NCBI GenBank assembly: GCA_937906775.1
Contig: CALCUD010000068.1
Coordinates: forward strand, 26,307-90,306
From: an uncultured Clostridia bacterium
Lineage (GTDB): Bacteria; Bacillota; Clostridia; Christensenellales; Aristaeellaceae
DNA: 64,000 bases
Reading direction: 5' to 3'
The translations under genes were made by a program, and so were the position numbers. The notes below the pieces were generated by a model, which did not search any database, was not told where the DNA came from, and worked only from the letters and a program-made list of their open reading frames with translations. Shown in pieces: positions 18,513 to 26,726 of the stretch. The first letter of the stretch is position 1. The number at the start of each line of letters is the position of its first letter.

Positions 18513-19589
18513 ATGACGGTCAAAGCTCCTTCGGTCCGGAAATACCGCCGTGAATCTCTCTCTGACGCACAGCTGCTGATGTTCGTGGCGATCGGTATCT
18601 TCCTGGCGATGTACCTGCTGGCGATGATCTTCATGGGGGACAAGGGCTTCCTGAAGCCGCAGCAGCTGTTTGATATCCTGAACGATAACGCGGCGCTGAT
18701 CATCATTGCCGTATCCCTTTCCATCGTCATGATCGGCGGCGGAATCAACATCAGCGTCGGCGGCGTCATCAGCCTTACGGTCATGTCCGGCGCATTGCTG
18801 CTGAACCGCATCGACAGCATTCCGCTGGTGCTGCTCCTCTCCCTGGGGATCGGGCTGGTCTTCGGCGCCGGAATGGGTGCGCTGGTCAGCTATCTGGAGA
18901 TCCAGCCGTTTATTGTCACTCTGTCCGGCATGTTCCTGGCCCGCGGCCTGACGACCATCCTGTCTGTGGAACCTGTCAAGGTGACAGACAAGATCGCGCC
19001 CGGATTTATGGCGCTGGCAAAGACCAAGCTTCAGATTTCAGCACTGGGAAACCGTGCGGTCAACGGAAACTGGATTCCCGCGAAGCTGGAGATTGGCGCG
19101 GTCATCGCGCTGGCAATCGTGGTGATCGCATATCTGTTCCTTCGCTATGCCCGCCTTGGCCGGAATATCTATGCGCTGGGCGGCAACCGGACAAGCGCCA
19201 GGATGCTCGGCGTCAATGTGAAGCGGACCTGCTTCTATACTTACGTGATCAGCGGATTGCTCAGCGGTCTCGCGGGCTTCGTGTTCCTGATGCATAAGCC
19301 GGCCGGAAACGCCAGCGTTGCAGCCCGGGGAGAGATGGACGCCATCGCGGCTTCCATCATCGGCGGAACACTGCTGACCGGCGGCGTCGGTAATATTTTC
19401 GGTTCTCTGTTCGGTGTTCTCGTTCTGGCGACGATTCAGAAAATCGTGGCTCTCAGCCCGCTGAGCGAGTCCTATTGGCAGGATCTGGCTTCCGGTGTTC
19501 TGCTGGGCATTTTCATCATCCTGCAAAGCGTGATTCTCGCGCAGCGCGCGAAAACCAAGAAGAAAACCATGGGTTTCGGAAAAGAATAG
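18513..19589 (+). CDS. Sugar ABC transporter permease 2 (YjfF-like)
   Basis: A 358-residue permease, second of the pair, with about ten hydrophobic segments, GGGINISVGGVISLTVMSGALL near residue 78, LGRNIYALGGNRTSARMLGVNV in the cytoplasmic loop and GEMDAIAASIIGGTLLTGGVGN towards the C-terminus. The ATG at 18513 lies one base after the permease 1 stop with AAAGGAGGCGG upstream. Having two distinct permeases with a double-domain ATPase is the arrangement of ytfT/yjfF. Confidence 0.9.
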   Translation: MTVKAPSVRKYRRESLSDAQLLMFVAIGIFLAMYLLAMIFMGDKGFLKPQQLFDILNDNAALIIIAVSLSIVMIGGGINISVGGVISLTVMSGALLLNRIDSIPLVLLLSLGIGLVFGAGMGALVSYLEIQPFIVTLSGMFLARGLTTILSVEPVKVTDKIAPGFMALAKTKLQISALGNRAVNGNWIPAKLEIGAVIALAIVVIAYLFLRYARLGRNIYALGGNRTSARMLGVNVKRTCFYTYVISGLLSGLAGFVFLMHKPAGNASVAARGEMDAIAASIIGGTLLTGGVGNIFGSLFGVLVLATIQKIVALSPLSESYWQDLASGVLLGIFIILQSVILAQRAKTKKKTMGFGKE

Positions 19590-19628
19590 ATTTTCCGAAA
19601 CAGACAACGCACCGTTGAACATTTACCG

Positions 19629-19663
19629 CCTCCGGGGGTACAATCATCCCGGAGGTTTTCCTT
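19629..19663 (+). terminator. Terminator of the sugar transporter operon
   Basis: CCTCCGGG / CCCGGAGG stem within 19629-19655, followed by TTTTCCTTTT. Confidence 0.8.
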
Positions 19664-19739
19664 TTCCCGGAACAGGGAGAAAGATAAACACAGGACGACA
19701 GGACGTGCTGAAACGACGCCCTTTACGGAGATGATACAG

Positions 19740-20906
19740 ATGTTCAGACGAATCGCTGCGCTTCTGCTGGCGTTCCTTTTGCCTGTTGCGGCGATGGCGG
19801 ATACGCTTTCCGCCGGCGACAGGGGGAAAAGCGTTCTCACGCTGAAGGAGCGGCTCTACGATCTGGGATATTACGAAAAGAAAAACTTCACAAAGGTATT
19901 CAATGAGGATACCGCCGATACGGTCAGGGAGTTCCAGCGGCTGAACGGGCTGGAGGAAACGGGCGAGGTATCGGAGGAGACCTGGGAGCTTCTTTTTTCC
20001 GATGACGCGGTGAAACGCCCCAGACCCACCCTTGTCCCGCTCGCGTCACCGGCGCCGACTCCGGATCCGGGCTGGCCGGCGCGGGACGCGGAGGGATTCC
20101 TTGAGGGGGACGGGGAATTCGTATACGAAAACGATGAGGAAGGCCTCTGGATCTACCTCAATTCCTCCCTGCAGGTGACAGTCACTTTCCGGCGGGATCC
20201 GTCCGTTCCGCTCGAGTGGTTTGAAACGGAGATCGTTACCCGGAACAGTGAGCGCTTCCGAACCGTGGCCACGGATCCGGAGCGTCCCGGGAAAAAGTAT
20301 CGTTACCCTTACGACATCGCGGAGGACGCGGGCTTTGTGCTCGGCTTTTCGGACGATTTCTATGCGGAGAGGATGAATAAAAAACAGACGGTCGGAATCA
20401 TCATCCGGGAAGGAGAGATCCTGAGCAGGAAAACGAACAGCAAAGCCGGGCATTATCTGCCGAATCTGGATATGATGGCGCAGTACCCGGACGGATCGCT
20501 GAAAGTTTTCGGCTGCAATGAAAAAACAGCAGAGGAGTTCCTGGCAGAAGGCGCTGTGAACGTTTTCTCCTTCGGGCCCTGGTTGCTCCGGAACGGGGAG
20601 ATCAATCCCCTGGTTTATGATTACTATCAGAATATCGAACCCCGTCACGCGTTGGGAATGATTTCGCCGAACCGGTATCTGCTGCTCTCCGTGCAGGGCA
20701 GGATGAATACGAGCAAGGGAACCACGCTGCGGCGGGTCGCGGAGATGATGCGGGAAAAAGGCGTGGCCGAAGCGCTGAATCTGGACGGCGGGAATACGAT
20801 GGCGCTCGTCTTCCGGGGAAGAATGCTGAATAAGCTGGCAACCTACAAAAAGAAAAAGTTTGTCCGTACCGTGACATCGCTGATCGGGATCGGAACGGTT
20901 GAATGA
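19740..20906 (+). CDS. Secreted phosphodiester glycosidase with peptidoglycan-binding domain
   Basis: A 388-residue exported protein. A signal peptide (about 1-20) is followed by a PG_binding_1 repeat (DRGKSVLTLKERLYDLGYYEKKNFTKVFNEDTADTVREFQRLNGL), a Pro/Thr-rich linker, then a NAGPA-like phosphodiester glycosidase domain ending with the hallmark LNLDGGNTMALVFRGRMLN. Family enzymes remove terminal N-acetylglucosamine or similar sugars from phosphodiesters, so a cell-wall polymer is the likely target. The ATG at 19740 gives a better distance to the GGAG at 19727-19730 than the ATG at 19731. It is a single gene between terminator and the rarA promoter. Confidence 0.82.
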   Translation: MFRRIAALLLAFLLPVAAMADTLSAGDRGKSVLTLKERLYDLGYYEKKNFTKVFNEDTADTVREFQRLNGLEETGEVSEETWELLFSDDAVKRPRPTLVPLASPAPTPDPGWPARDAEGFLEGDGEFVYENDEEGLWIYLNSSLQVTVTFRRDPSVPLEWFETEIVTRNSERFRTVATDPERPGKKYRYPYDIAEDAGFVLGFSDDFYAERMNKKQTVGIIIREGEILSRKTNSKAGHYLPNLDMMAQYPDGSLKVFGCNEKTAEEFLAEGAVNVFSFGPWLLRNGEINPLVYDYYQNIEPRHALGMISPNRYLLLSVQGRMNTSKGTTLRRVAEMMREKGVAEALNLDGGNTMALVFRGRMLNKLATYKKKKFVRTVTSLIGIGTVE

Positions 20907-20924
20907 ACCGGATGTCGCGGACGG

Positions 20925-20954
20925 TTTTCACAGACCGCCGTTCTGTGATAAGAT
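20925..20954 (+). promoter_or_regulatory. Candidate promoter for rarA
   Basis: TTTTCA (20925-20930), 18 bases, TAAGAT (20949-20954), about 30 bases ahead of the gene. Confidence 0.4.
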
Positions 20955-20985
20955 AGAATGACAGGAACAGGACAGGAGGGACACG

Positions 20986-22332
20986 ATGGAAACCGGAATG
21001 AACGGTCTTCTCGGAGAGGAGGAGCGGGACTTCCGCGGCCAGCCGCTGGCGGCCCGGATGCGGCCCGCGTCTTTGGAGGAGTACGCCGGACAGAAGCATC
21101 TGCTGGGAGAGGGAAAGATCCTTCGCCGGCTGATCGAGTCTGACTGTGTGTCTTCCATGATTTTCTGGGGTCCTCCCGGTGTCGGAAAAACGACGCTGGC
21201 GCGGATCATCGCGAACCGGACGAAAGCGGCGTTCATCGATTTTTCGGCGGTCACCAGCGGCGTCAAGGAGATCCGTCAGGTCATGCTGAAGGCGGATGAG
21301 AACCGTGTCTACGGGATGCGGACGATCCTGTTTGTGGATGAGATCCACCGGTTCAACAAGGCGCAGCAGGACGCGTTTCTGCCTTTTGTGGAAAAGGGGA
21401 GCATCGTTCTCATCGGCGCGACGACAGAGAACCCGTCTTTCGAGATCAACAGCGCGCTTCTGAGCCGCTGCAAGGTGTTTGTACTGCAGGCGCTGACGCG
21501 GGAAGACATTCTGGAACTGCTGCGCCGCGCACTGACGGATGAACGCGGCTTTGGAAACGAACATGTATCGATCTCCGAAAAGGCGCTCGGCGCGATTGCC
21601 GATTTTTCCAACGGTGACGCCCGCGGTGCGCTGAGCTCTCTGGAGATGGTCGTCCTTAACGGCGATGTAACGGAAACCGGCATCACGGTCACGGAGGAAA
21701 CGGTAGCCCAGTGCCTGAGCCGGAAGAGCCTGATGTACGACAAGGACGGGGAGGAGCATTACAATATTATTTCCGCCCTGCATAAATCCATGCGGAATTC
21801 CGATCCGGACGCCGCGGTCTACTGGATGATGCGGATGCTGGAAGGCGGGGAGGATCCGCTGTATATTGCCCGGAGGGTACTGCGCTTTGCTGCGGAGGAC
21901 GTCGGCCTTGCCGATCCGCGGGCGATGGAGGTGGCGGTGGCGGCCTATCAGGCCTGCCATTTCATTGGCGTGCCGGAGTGTAATGTGCATCTGGCGGAGG
22001 CCGTGGTCTATATGTCGCTCGCTTCCAAGAGCAACGCGATGGAGATGGCGACGATGGAGGCGGCGGAGGCGATCCGGAAGGAGCCTGACGCGCCGGTCCC
22101 GCTGATAATCCGGAACGCGCCGACAAAGTTGATGAAATCGCTGGACTATGGAAAGGGATATCAGTACGCTCACGATTATGCCGAGAAGCTGACGCCTATG
22201 CAGTGCCTGCCGGAAAGCCTGCAGGGCCGCCATTTCTATCATCCGACGGAGCAGGGCCAGGAGGCCCGTTACAAAGAACGCCTGGAGCAGATCGAGGCAT
22301 GGAAGGAAGAACATCGGGGGAAAAAGAAATGA
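20986..22332 (+). CDS. rarA: Replication-associated recombination protein A
   Basis: A 448-residue AAA+ ATPase of the RarA/MgsA/WRNIP1 family that acts at stalled replication forks. Walker A GPPGVGKT is at residues 62-69, Walker B LFVDEIHRFNKAQQD at about 115, the sensor GATTENPSFEINSALLSRC follows, and the C-terminal tetramerisation domain contains YHPTEQGQEARYKERLEQIEAWK. The ATG at 20986 follows GGAGGG. Its last bases overlap the next gene (ATGA). Confidence 0.95.
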   Translation: METGMNGLLGEEERDFRGQPLAARMRPASLEEYAGQKHLLGEGKILRRLIESDCVSSMIFWGPPGVGKTTLARIIANRTKAAFIDFSAVTSGVKEIRQVMLKADENRVYGMRTILFVDEIHRFNKAQQDAFLPFVEKGSIVLIGATTENPSFEINSALLSRCKVFVLQALTREDILELLRRALTDERGFGNEHVSISEKALGAIADFSNGDARGALSSLEMVVLNGDVTETGITVTEETVAQCLSRKSLMYDKDGEEHYNIISALHKSMRNSDPDAAVYWMMRMLEGGEDPLYIARRVLRFAAEDVGLADPRAMEVAVAAYQACHFIGVPECNVHLAEAVVYMSLASKSNAMEMATMEAAEAIRKEPDAPVPLIIRNAPTKLMKSLDYGKGYQYAHDYAEKLTPMQCLPESLQGRHFYHPTEQGQEARYKERLEQIEAWKEEHRGKKK

Positions 22333-24011
22333 GGATCTTTACGCGTGCAGTATGTCTGCTTTTATGCATGTGCATGCTGCCGGTTTTTGCCGCCGGGGCG
22401 GAGGATGCCGCGCCGCAGGTTCGGGTACAGCTGAAGCGGTTGAATATTACCGACCGGATGGATCTCTTTACCGAAGGCGCCTTTACGCTGGAGCTGGCGA
22501 CGGGTTCCGAGCTGCTCCTGCCGGGGAACGCGGAAGTGACCGCGGTCTGCCGCGGGGAGGAGATCGTGCTTTTTATCGGGGGAATGAGCGTGACTGCCGG
22601 TCAAAGCGTCTGCTTTCTTCCGAACGTGTCTGATTCCGGCCGCTCCGGGCATCTGAAGCTTGCGAAGGGCGATCTGTATTATCCCGGGGAGCTGCAGCTG
22701 AAAGCCGCGGGCGGGCAGCTGATGCCGGTCCTGACCCTGAGCGTGGAGGAATATCTGAAGGGCGTCGTCCCCTATGAGATGAGCGATGATTTTCCGCTGG
22801 AGGCGCTGAAGGTTCAGGCCGTCTGCGCCCGAACCTACGCAATCAGCCATCTGAATCCGGAGAAGGACTGGGATCTGGTGGACACCACGAACGATCAGGT
22901 GTTCAAGGGTATCAATCCGGCAGACCGGAACGCGGCCCGCGCCATAGAGGAGACCGCCGGGGTCATTGTTCTGATCGGCGGCCGGCCTGCGACCTGCTAT
23001 TATGCCGCGTCCAACGGCGGCCAGACGGATCTGCCTTCCCACGTCTGGCCCGGAATGTCGGATGAAGGATACGGGATTACGGATGATCCTTATGATATTG
23101 AGAATCCGGAGAGTATCGTCCTGAAAACATTCATTCCCGGGGACGGAAGCCTGCCGGAGGGCGCGCTGCTGTCCGCTTTGCGGGAGGAACTGCTCCCGCA
23201 GCTGCAAAAAGACGGATATACCGGCACCGCGGAGGAAATCAGTCTGACCGGCATCACCCATGCGGAACTGACATCCCCCCGGTTTGAAGAACCCTGCCGT
23301 CAGATGACAGGCCTGACGCTGACGGTGACCGTGGCGGAAGGGAAAGAGACGCCGACGCCGGAGCCGACGCCCGCGCCCGGAAAGGACGCGCTGGAGGAGG
23401 AAGACATCGCCCTCTTTGCCGGTATGGAAACGGTTCCCGAATATACGGTTGAGCTGCCGCTTTTTCCGGAACTGATCCGGGAATTGAAGCTCAGCATCGG
23501 CGGGGATAACGAGATTCTCACGCTGACAGAGGAACGGAACGGATGGACTTTGACCTCCGGCCGTTACGGGCACGGCGTCGGAATGAGCCAGCGCGGCGCC
23601 GAATGGATGGCCAAAAAATACGGGAAATCCATGGAGGAAATCCTTTCCTTCTATTACCCCGGCGCCGAACTCGCGCAGACTGGCACGGGAGAAATCCCGC
23701 CGGCCACGCCGGATCCGGTTCTTGCGGTAACCCCCGGTCCCGCGGCGACGCCGACGCCCCGCCCGACCCTGATGCCGGTCACAGCGGATGACCTGCCCGA
23801 AGGAGCCTATCTGGCCACCGTGGAAAACATCGCGGAAGACAGCAGCCTGAATCTGCGGAAGGATCCCTCTCCTGTGGGTGAGATTCTCATGCGGCTGTAC
23901 AGGCATCAGGAACTGATCGTTCTGGAAACCTGCGAGGATCCGGAATGGGTCCGGGTGAGGACGGATTCGATCGAAGGGTATGTGAAGATTGCTTTCCTGG
24001 AAAAGAAATGA
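22329..24011 (+). CDS. SpoIID/LytB-domain protein with C-terminal SH3-like domain
   Basis: A 560-residue secreted protein with an N-terminal signal peptide (to about 24). The SpoIID catalytic region begins with LSVEEYLKGVVPYEMSDDFPLEALKVQAVCARTYA (about 140-175) and ends with GRYGHGVGMSQRGAEWMAKKYGKSMEEILSFYYPG (about 415-450); this domain is a lytic transglycosylase or amidase enhancer acting on denuded peptidoglycan. Two Pro/Thr-rich linkers flank the later part, and a bacterial SH3 domain (NLRKDPSPVGEILMRLYRHQELIV) ends the protein. It may be the sporulation SpoIID or a vegetative LytB-like protein; the SH3 domain favours a wall-bound vegetative form. The ATG at 22329 overlaps the rarA stop. 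Confidence 0.85.
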   Translation: MRIFTRAVCLLLCMCMLPVFAAGAEDAAPQVRVQLKRLNITDRMDLFTEGAFTLELATGSELLLPGNAEVTAVCRGEEIVLFIGGMSVTAGQSVCFLPNVSDSGRSGHLKLAKGDLYYPGELQLKAAGGQLMPVLTLSVEEYLKGVVPYEMSDDFPLEALKVQAVCARTYAISHLNPEKDWDLVDTTNDQVFKGINPADRNAARAIEETAGVIVLIGGRPATCYYAASNGGQTDLPSHVWPGMSDEGYGITDDPYDIENPESIVLKTFIPGDGSLPEGALLSALREELLPQLQKDGYTGTAEEISLTGITHAELTSPRFEEPCRQMTGLTLTVTVAEGKETPTPEPTPAPGKDALEEEDIALFAGMETVPEYTVELPLFPELIRELKLSIGGDNEILTLTEERNGWTLTSGRYGHGVGMSQRGAEWMAKKYGKSMEEILSFYYPGAELAQTGTGEIPPATPDPVLAVTPGPAATPTPRPTLMPVTADDLPEGAYLATVENIAEDSSLNLRKDPSPVGEILMRLYRHQELIVLETCEDPEWVRVRTDSIEGYVKIAFLEKK

Positions 24012-24051
24012 ATTTGGCTGTTCCGGGCAGTCAAAAATGGCAGGGAACGAA

Positions 24052-24086
24052 AAAAATCCGCCGGCGGATCGCCGGCGGTGCTTTTT
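24052..24086. terminator. Bidirectional terminator
   Basis: A 9-bp perfect GC-rich stem (24058-24066 with 24070-24078, loop GAT), with a run of T after it on the plus strand and a run of A before it, which becomes a U tract on the minus strand. It serves both the SpoIID-like gene and the symporter gene. Confidence 0.9.
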
Positions 24087-24103
24087 TTGATATCTGAAGG
24101 AGA

Positions 24104-25636
24104 TTATTTTTCATTTGCGAGGGCCTGCTCATTTTCCGCCTGAATCTCCGGGAAGGCGGAAAGCATGGGCTTGACATCGGTTTTGCCCTTGATCTTGCGG
24201 TCAACATAGTTCTTTGTGATGCTCCGGACGAGGCCGCACAGCGAGATCACGCCGATCAGGTTCGGGATAGCCATGAGGCCGTTGAAGGTGTCGCTCAGGT
24301 CGATCGCCAGCGAGGCGTCGATCACGGAACTGAGCATGATCGCACCCAGGAATACGATCTTGTAGATGATCGTGCTCTTCGTGCCGAAAAGGAATTCCCA
24401 GGTCTTCTTGCCGTAGAAGCTCCAGCCGAGGCAGGTCGAGAAGGCGAACAGCGTCACGGCGATGGCGATGAAGATGCCGCCGAAGGCACCGAAGTTCTTT
24501 GTGAAGGCTTCAGTGGCAAGGCCGAGGCTGGCGGCGCCGGAAAGGGAAGCGCCGGTCTGCAGATCGACAACGCCGCTGGTCAGAATGACGAGCGCGGTCA
24601 GCGTGCAGACGATGATCGTATCAACAAACACTTCGAAGATGCCCCACAGTCCCTGAGTGACCGGTTCCTTGACATCGGAGGTGGAGTGAACCATGACGGA
24701 GGAGCCGAGGCCGGCTTCATTGGAGAAAACGCCGCGCTTGAAGCCCCAGGTGATGGCCTTGGCGATCACGGCACCGCCGACACCGCCGGCCGCCGCTTTA
24801 AAGTTGAAAGCCTGAGAGAAGATCGCGCTGAGGGCGGGCAGAATCTGTCCGGCGTTCATGATCACAATGATCAGCGCGCCCAGAATATAGAAGATTGCCA
24901 TGAACGGAACGATGCGCTCGTTGGTTTCGGCGATGCGCTTGAGCCCGCCGACGATGACCAGGAAGGCGATGATCAGCAGGATCCCGCCGATGATCAGGCT
25001 GCCTGCCCGCGTCTGCGCTTCGGTCAGCGGATTCGCACTGATGTTTCCCGCTACGGTCAGTATGCTTTCGCGGATGGAGGAGATCTGTCCCATATTGCCG
25101 ATACCGAAGGAGGCGATCACGGCGAAGACGCTGAACAGGATCGCCAGCACCTTGCCGATGGTTTTGCAGTGCTTTTTGCTGCCAAGGCCGTCCTGCAGGT
25201 AGTACATGGCACCGCCGGACCATTCCTTGTCCTTGTTGCGGCGACGGTAATAGATGCCCAGCACGTTTTCGGAATAGTTTGTCATCATACCGACAATCGC
25301 GGCAATCCACATCCAGAAGATCGCGCCGGGGCCGCCGGTCGTGATTGCGACGGCGACGCCGGTGATGTTGCCGGTACCGATGGTGGCCGACAGGGCGGTA
25401 CAGAGAGCCTGGAACTGGCTGATGGAATGCTTGTCGCTGGAGCGGGTCGTGGACTTCCGGAACAGCTTTCCGATCGTCTCCTTCATGGTGTGACCGAAAT
25501 GCGTGAACTGGAAGAAACAGGTGAGAACCGTCATCAGTATGCCGGTACCGATGAGCAGCGTCAGGGCGGGAGCGCCCCAGACCACGTCATTGACCGAGGA
25601 GTTGATCCGGGTGACGGTATCGAGGATGGTGTTCAT
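24104..25636 (-). CDS. agcS: Sodium:alanine/glycine symporter (AGCS family)
   Basis: A 510-residue membrane protein of the AGCS family with about ten to eleven helices. Diagnostic segments include FRKSTTRSSDKHSISQFQALCTALSATIGTGNITGVAVAITTGGPGAIFWMWIAAIVGM (about 62-120), YYRRRNKDKEWSGGAMYYLQDGL and ITWGFKRGVFSNEAGLGSSVMVHS. Such proteins import alanine or glycine with sodium. The tandem glycine riboswitch upstream argues that glycine is the main substrate here. The ATG at 25636 follows GAAAGAGG. Single-gene transcription unit. Confidence 0.95.
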   Translation of the reverse strand: MNTILDTVTRINSSVNDVVWGAPALTLLIGTGILMTVLTCFFQFTHFGHTMKETIGKLFRKSTTRSSDKHSISQFQALCTALSATIGTGNITGVAVAITTGGPGAIFWMWIAAIVGMMTNYSENVLGIYYRRRNKDKEWSGGAMYYLQDGLGSKKHCKTIGKVLAILFSVFAVIASFGIGNMGQISSIRESILTVAGNISANPLTEAQTRAGSLIIGGILLIIAFLVIVGGLKRIAETNERIVPFMAIFYILGALIIVIMNAGQILPALSAIFSQAFNFKAAAGGVGGAVIAKAITWGFKRGVFSNEAGLGSSVMVHSTSDVKEPVTQGLWGIFEVFVDTIIVCTLTALVILTSGVVDLQTGASLSGAASLGLATEAFTKNFGAFGGIFIAIAVTLFAFSTCLGWSFYGKKTWEFLFGTKSTIIYKIVFLGAIMLSSVIDASLAIDLSDTFNGLMAIPNLIGVISLCGLVRSITKNYVDRKIKGKTDVKPMLSAFPEIQAENEQALANEK

Positions 25637-25685
25637 TCGGGGAAAACCTCTTTCCTGTATTATGATGGTTGGATACGGTCTGAAC

Positions 25686-25713
25686 TATAAAAGCGGAGAG
25701 GAATCCTCTCCGC
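25686..25713 (-). terminator. Riboswitch-controlled terminator
   Basis: On the minus strand a 9-bp perfect stem with a 3-base loop (25713-25693) is followed by CTTTTATAG. It lies between the glycine aptamers and the symporter start, so it is the expression platform; glycine binding would set its formation. Confidence 0.8.
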
Positions 25714-25754
25714 AAAATCAGGCAACGTAAACTCCGCGACTCATCACGGGGAAA

Positions 25755-25911
25755 CGTATTCCGTCCTTTGGCCTGAGAGATTCGGCTGGGAAGCCTTTCA
25801 CCTTCGGCACCGCGGCAGGAACCGCGGATTCTCCGGAATGCCGTCCGCGCGCGGTCTTCTGAACCTGAGAGTGTTACTCCTTCGGCGGCCCGGAGGCCTT
25901 TTCCCGCGTGC
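25755..25911 (-). promoter_or_regulatory. Tandem glycine riboswitch
   Basis: Two consecutive glycine aptamers read on the minus strand. The first shows GCCGAAGGAGTAAC and CTCTCAGGT; the second shows GTGCCGAAGGTGAAAGGC and AATCTCTCAGGCCAAAGGACGG, matching the gcvT-type consensus cores. A short linker joins them near 25842. The position ahead of an AGCS symporter and a terminator is a known glycine-responsive arrangement. Whether it acts as an on or off switch is not deducible with certainty by eye; on-switches are usual for gcvT and some transporter genes are off. Confidence 0.93.
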
Positions 25912-25940
25912 ATCTTCCGACACGTATCCAATTCCCATAT

Positions 25941-25969
25941 ACTATAGAAGACTCTTCCTGATCTGTCAA
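25941..25969 (-). promoter_or_regulatory. Promoter of the glycine riboswitch/symporter unit
   Basis: TTGACA (25969-25964), exactly 17 bases, TATAGT (25946-25941), placing the start about 20-25 bases ahead of the first aptamer. Confidence 0.85.
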
Positions 25970-26077
25970 ACGGAAAACAGGAGAAATACGAACGGATCTC
26001 CGGACACATGAGTAACCGTGTTCCGGATGCGTGATTCCGGAAGGAATGCCAGGAGCGGTCCATACACGGACATCCGC

Positions 26078-26106
26078 TTGAAGGAACTCGGTGAACGCGG
26101 TATAAT
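26078..26106 (+). promoter_or_regulatory. Promoter at the start of the RiPP locus plus-strand arm
   Basis: TTGAAG (26078-26083), 17 bases, perfect TATAAT (26101-26106). It would drive the 26151 remnant and, by readthrough, the two radical SAM genes. Confidence 0.75.
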
Positions 26107-26150
26107 ATATAAAACATCCGAAAAAGGGCTTCCCGATATTCCACCCCGGA

Positions 26151-26678
26151 ATGCGGGCTGTACGGAAGCAGATCGCGGGAGAAATGCCGGATGGAAAAAT
26201 CGGACTGATTATCACGCTGCTGTTCGCCCTGCTGATTCACGGGTCCCTTTCCGAGGTGGAGCGAAATGTCATGGACAGCCGCCTGAAGGCGGATCTCGTC
26301 TGTCTGATGGATGATCTGTCCATAACAGACGGAGAAATGTTTTCGCTGCGGGACGGTGTCGTTTATCCGGGCGATCGGATGCCGGGGGACGGGACACCGG
26401 AGAATGCAGCGCCGGAGAGATACGGCATGACCGCTACAACGCGCCAGCTTGTGGACACGATGACGGAGAAACTGCTGCATTTTGAGCCGATGTCGGATTT
26501 TATGTATTCCCTGTGTCACGATATACTGGCTGCGGTCGTCGAGGTTGTATCGGGTCAGCGCTTCTCAGAATATCTGAATGAGCATATCTTTACCATGCAG
26601 GTGCTGAATTTCGGATACTGCTACGATATCATCCATCCGGCACTGCAAACCCTGACTTATGACGGGCTGAAGAAATAA
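26151..26678 (+). pseudogene. Degenerate or truncated serine hydrolase (beta-lactamase family) remnant
   Basis: A 175-codon open frame whose middle, LLHFEPMSDFMYSLCHDILAAVVEVVSGQRFSEYLNEHIF (about residues 108-147), closely resembles the YS-x-x-hDVLGxVIEVVSGxxFxEYL segment of class C beta-lactamase-like serine hydrolases. The part with the SxxK nucleophile is missing, and the sequence after EHIF does not continue as PLGM and the rest of the fold. The first 90 residues have no relationship I recognise. It reads as a decayed fragment at the edge of the RiPP locus; a small expressed protein of unknown role cannot be excluded, since the frame is open and follows a good promoter. Confidence 0.5.
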
Positions 26679-26726
26679 CCGCTCCGTGCGGGCGGAAAGA
26701 AATCCCGGAAGGACGGAGGTTTTCTG

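Noticed and set aside
26018..26314. A 98-codon open frame overlapping the promoter at 26078-26106
   Set aside because: It spans the promoter itself, has no ribosome binding site and no family similarity.
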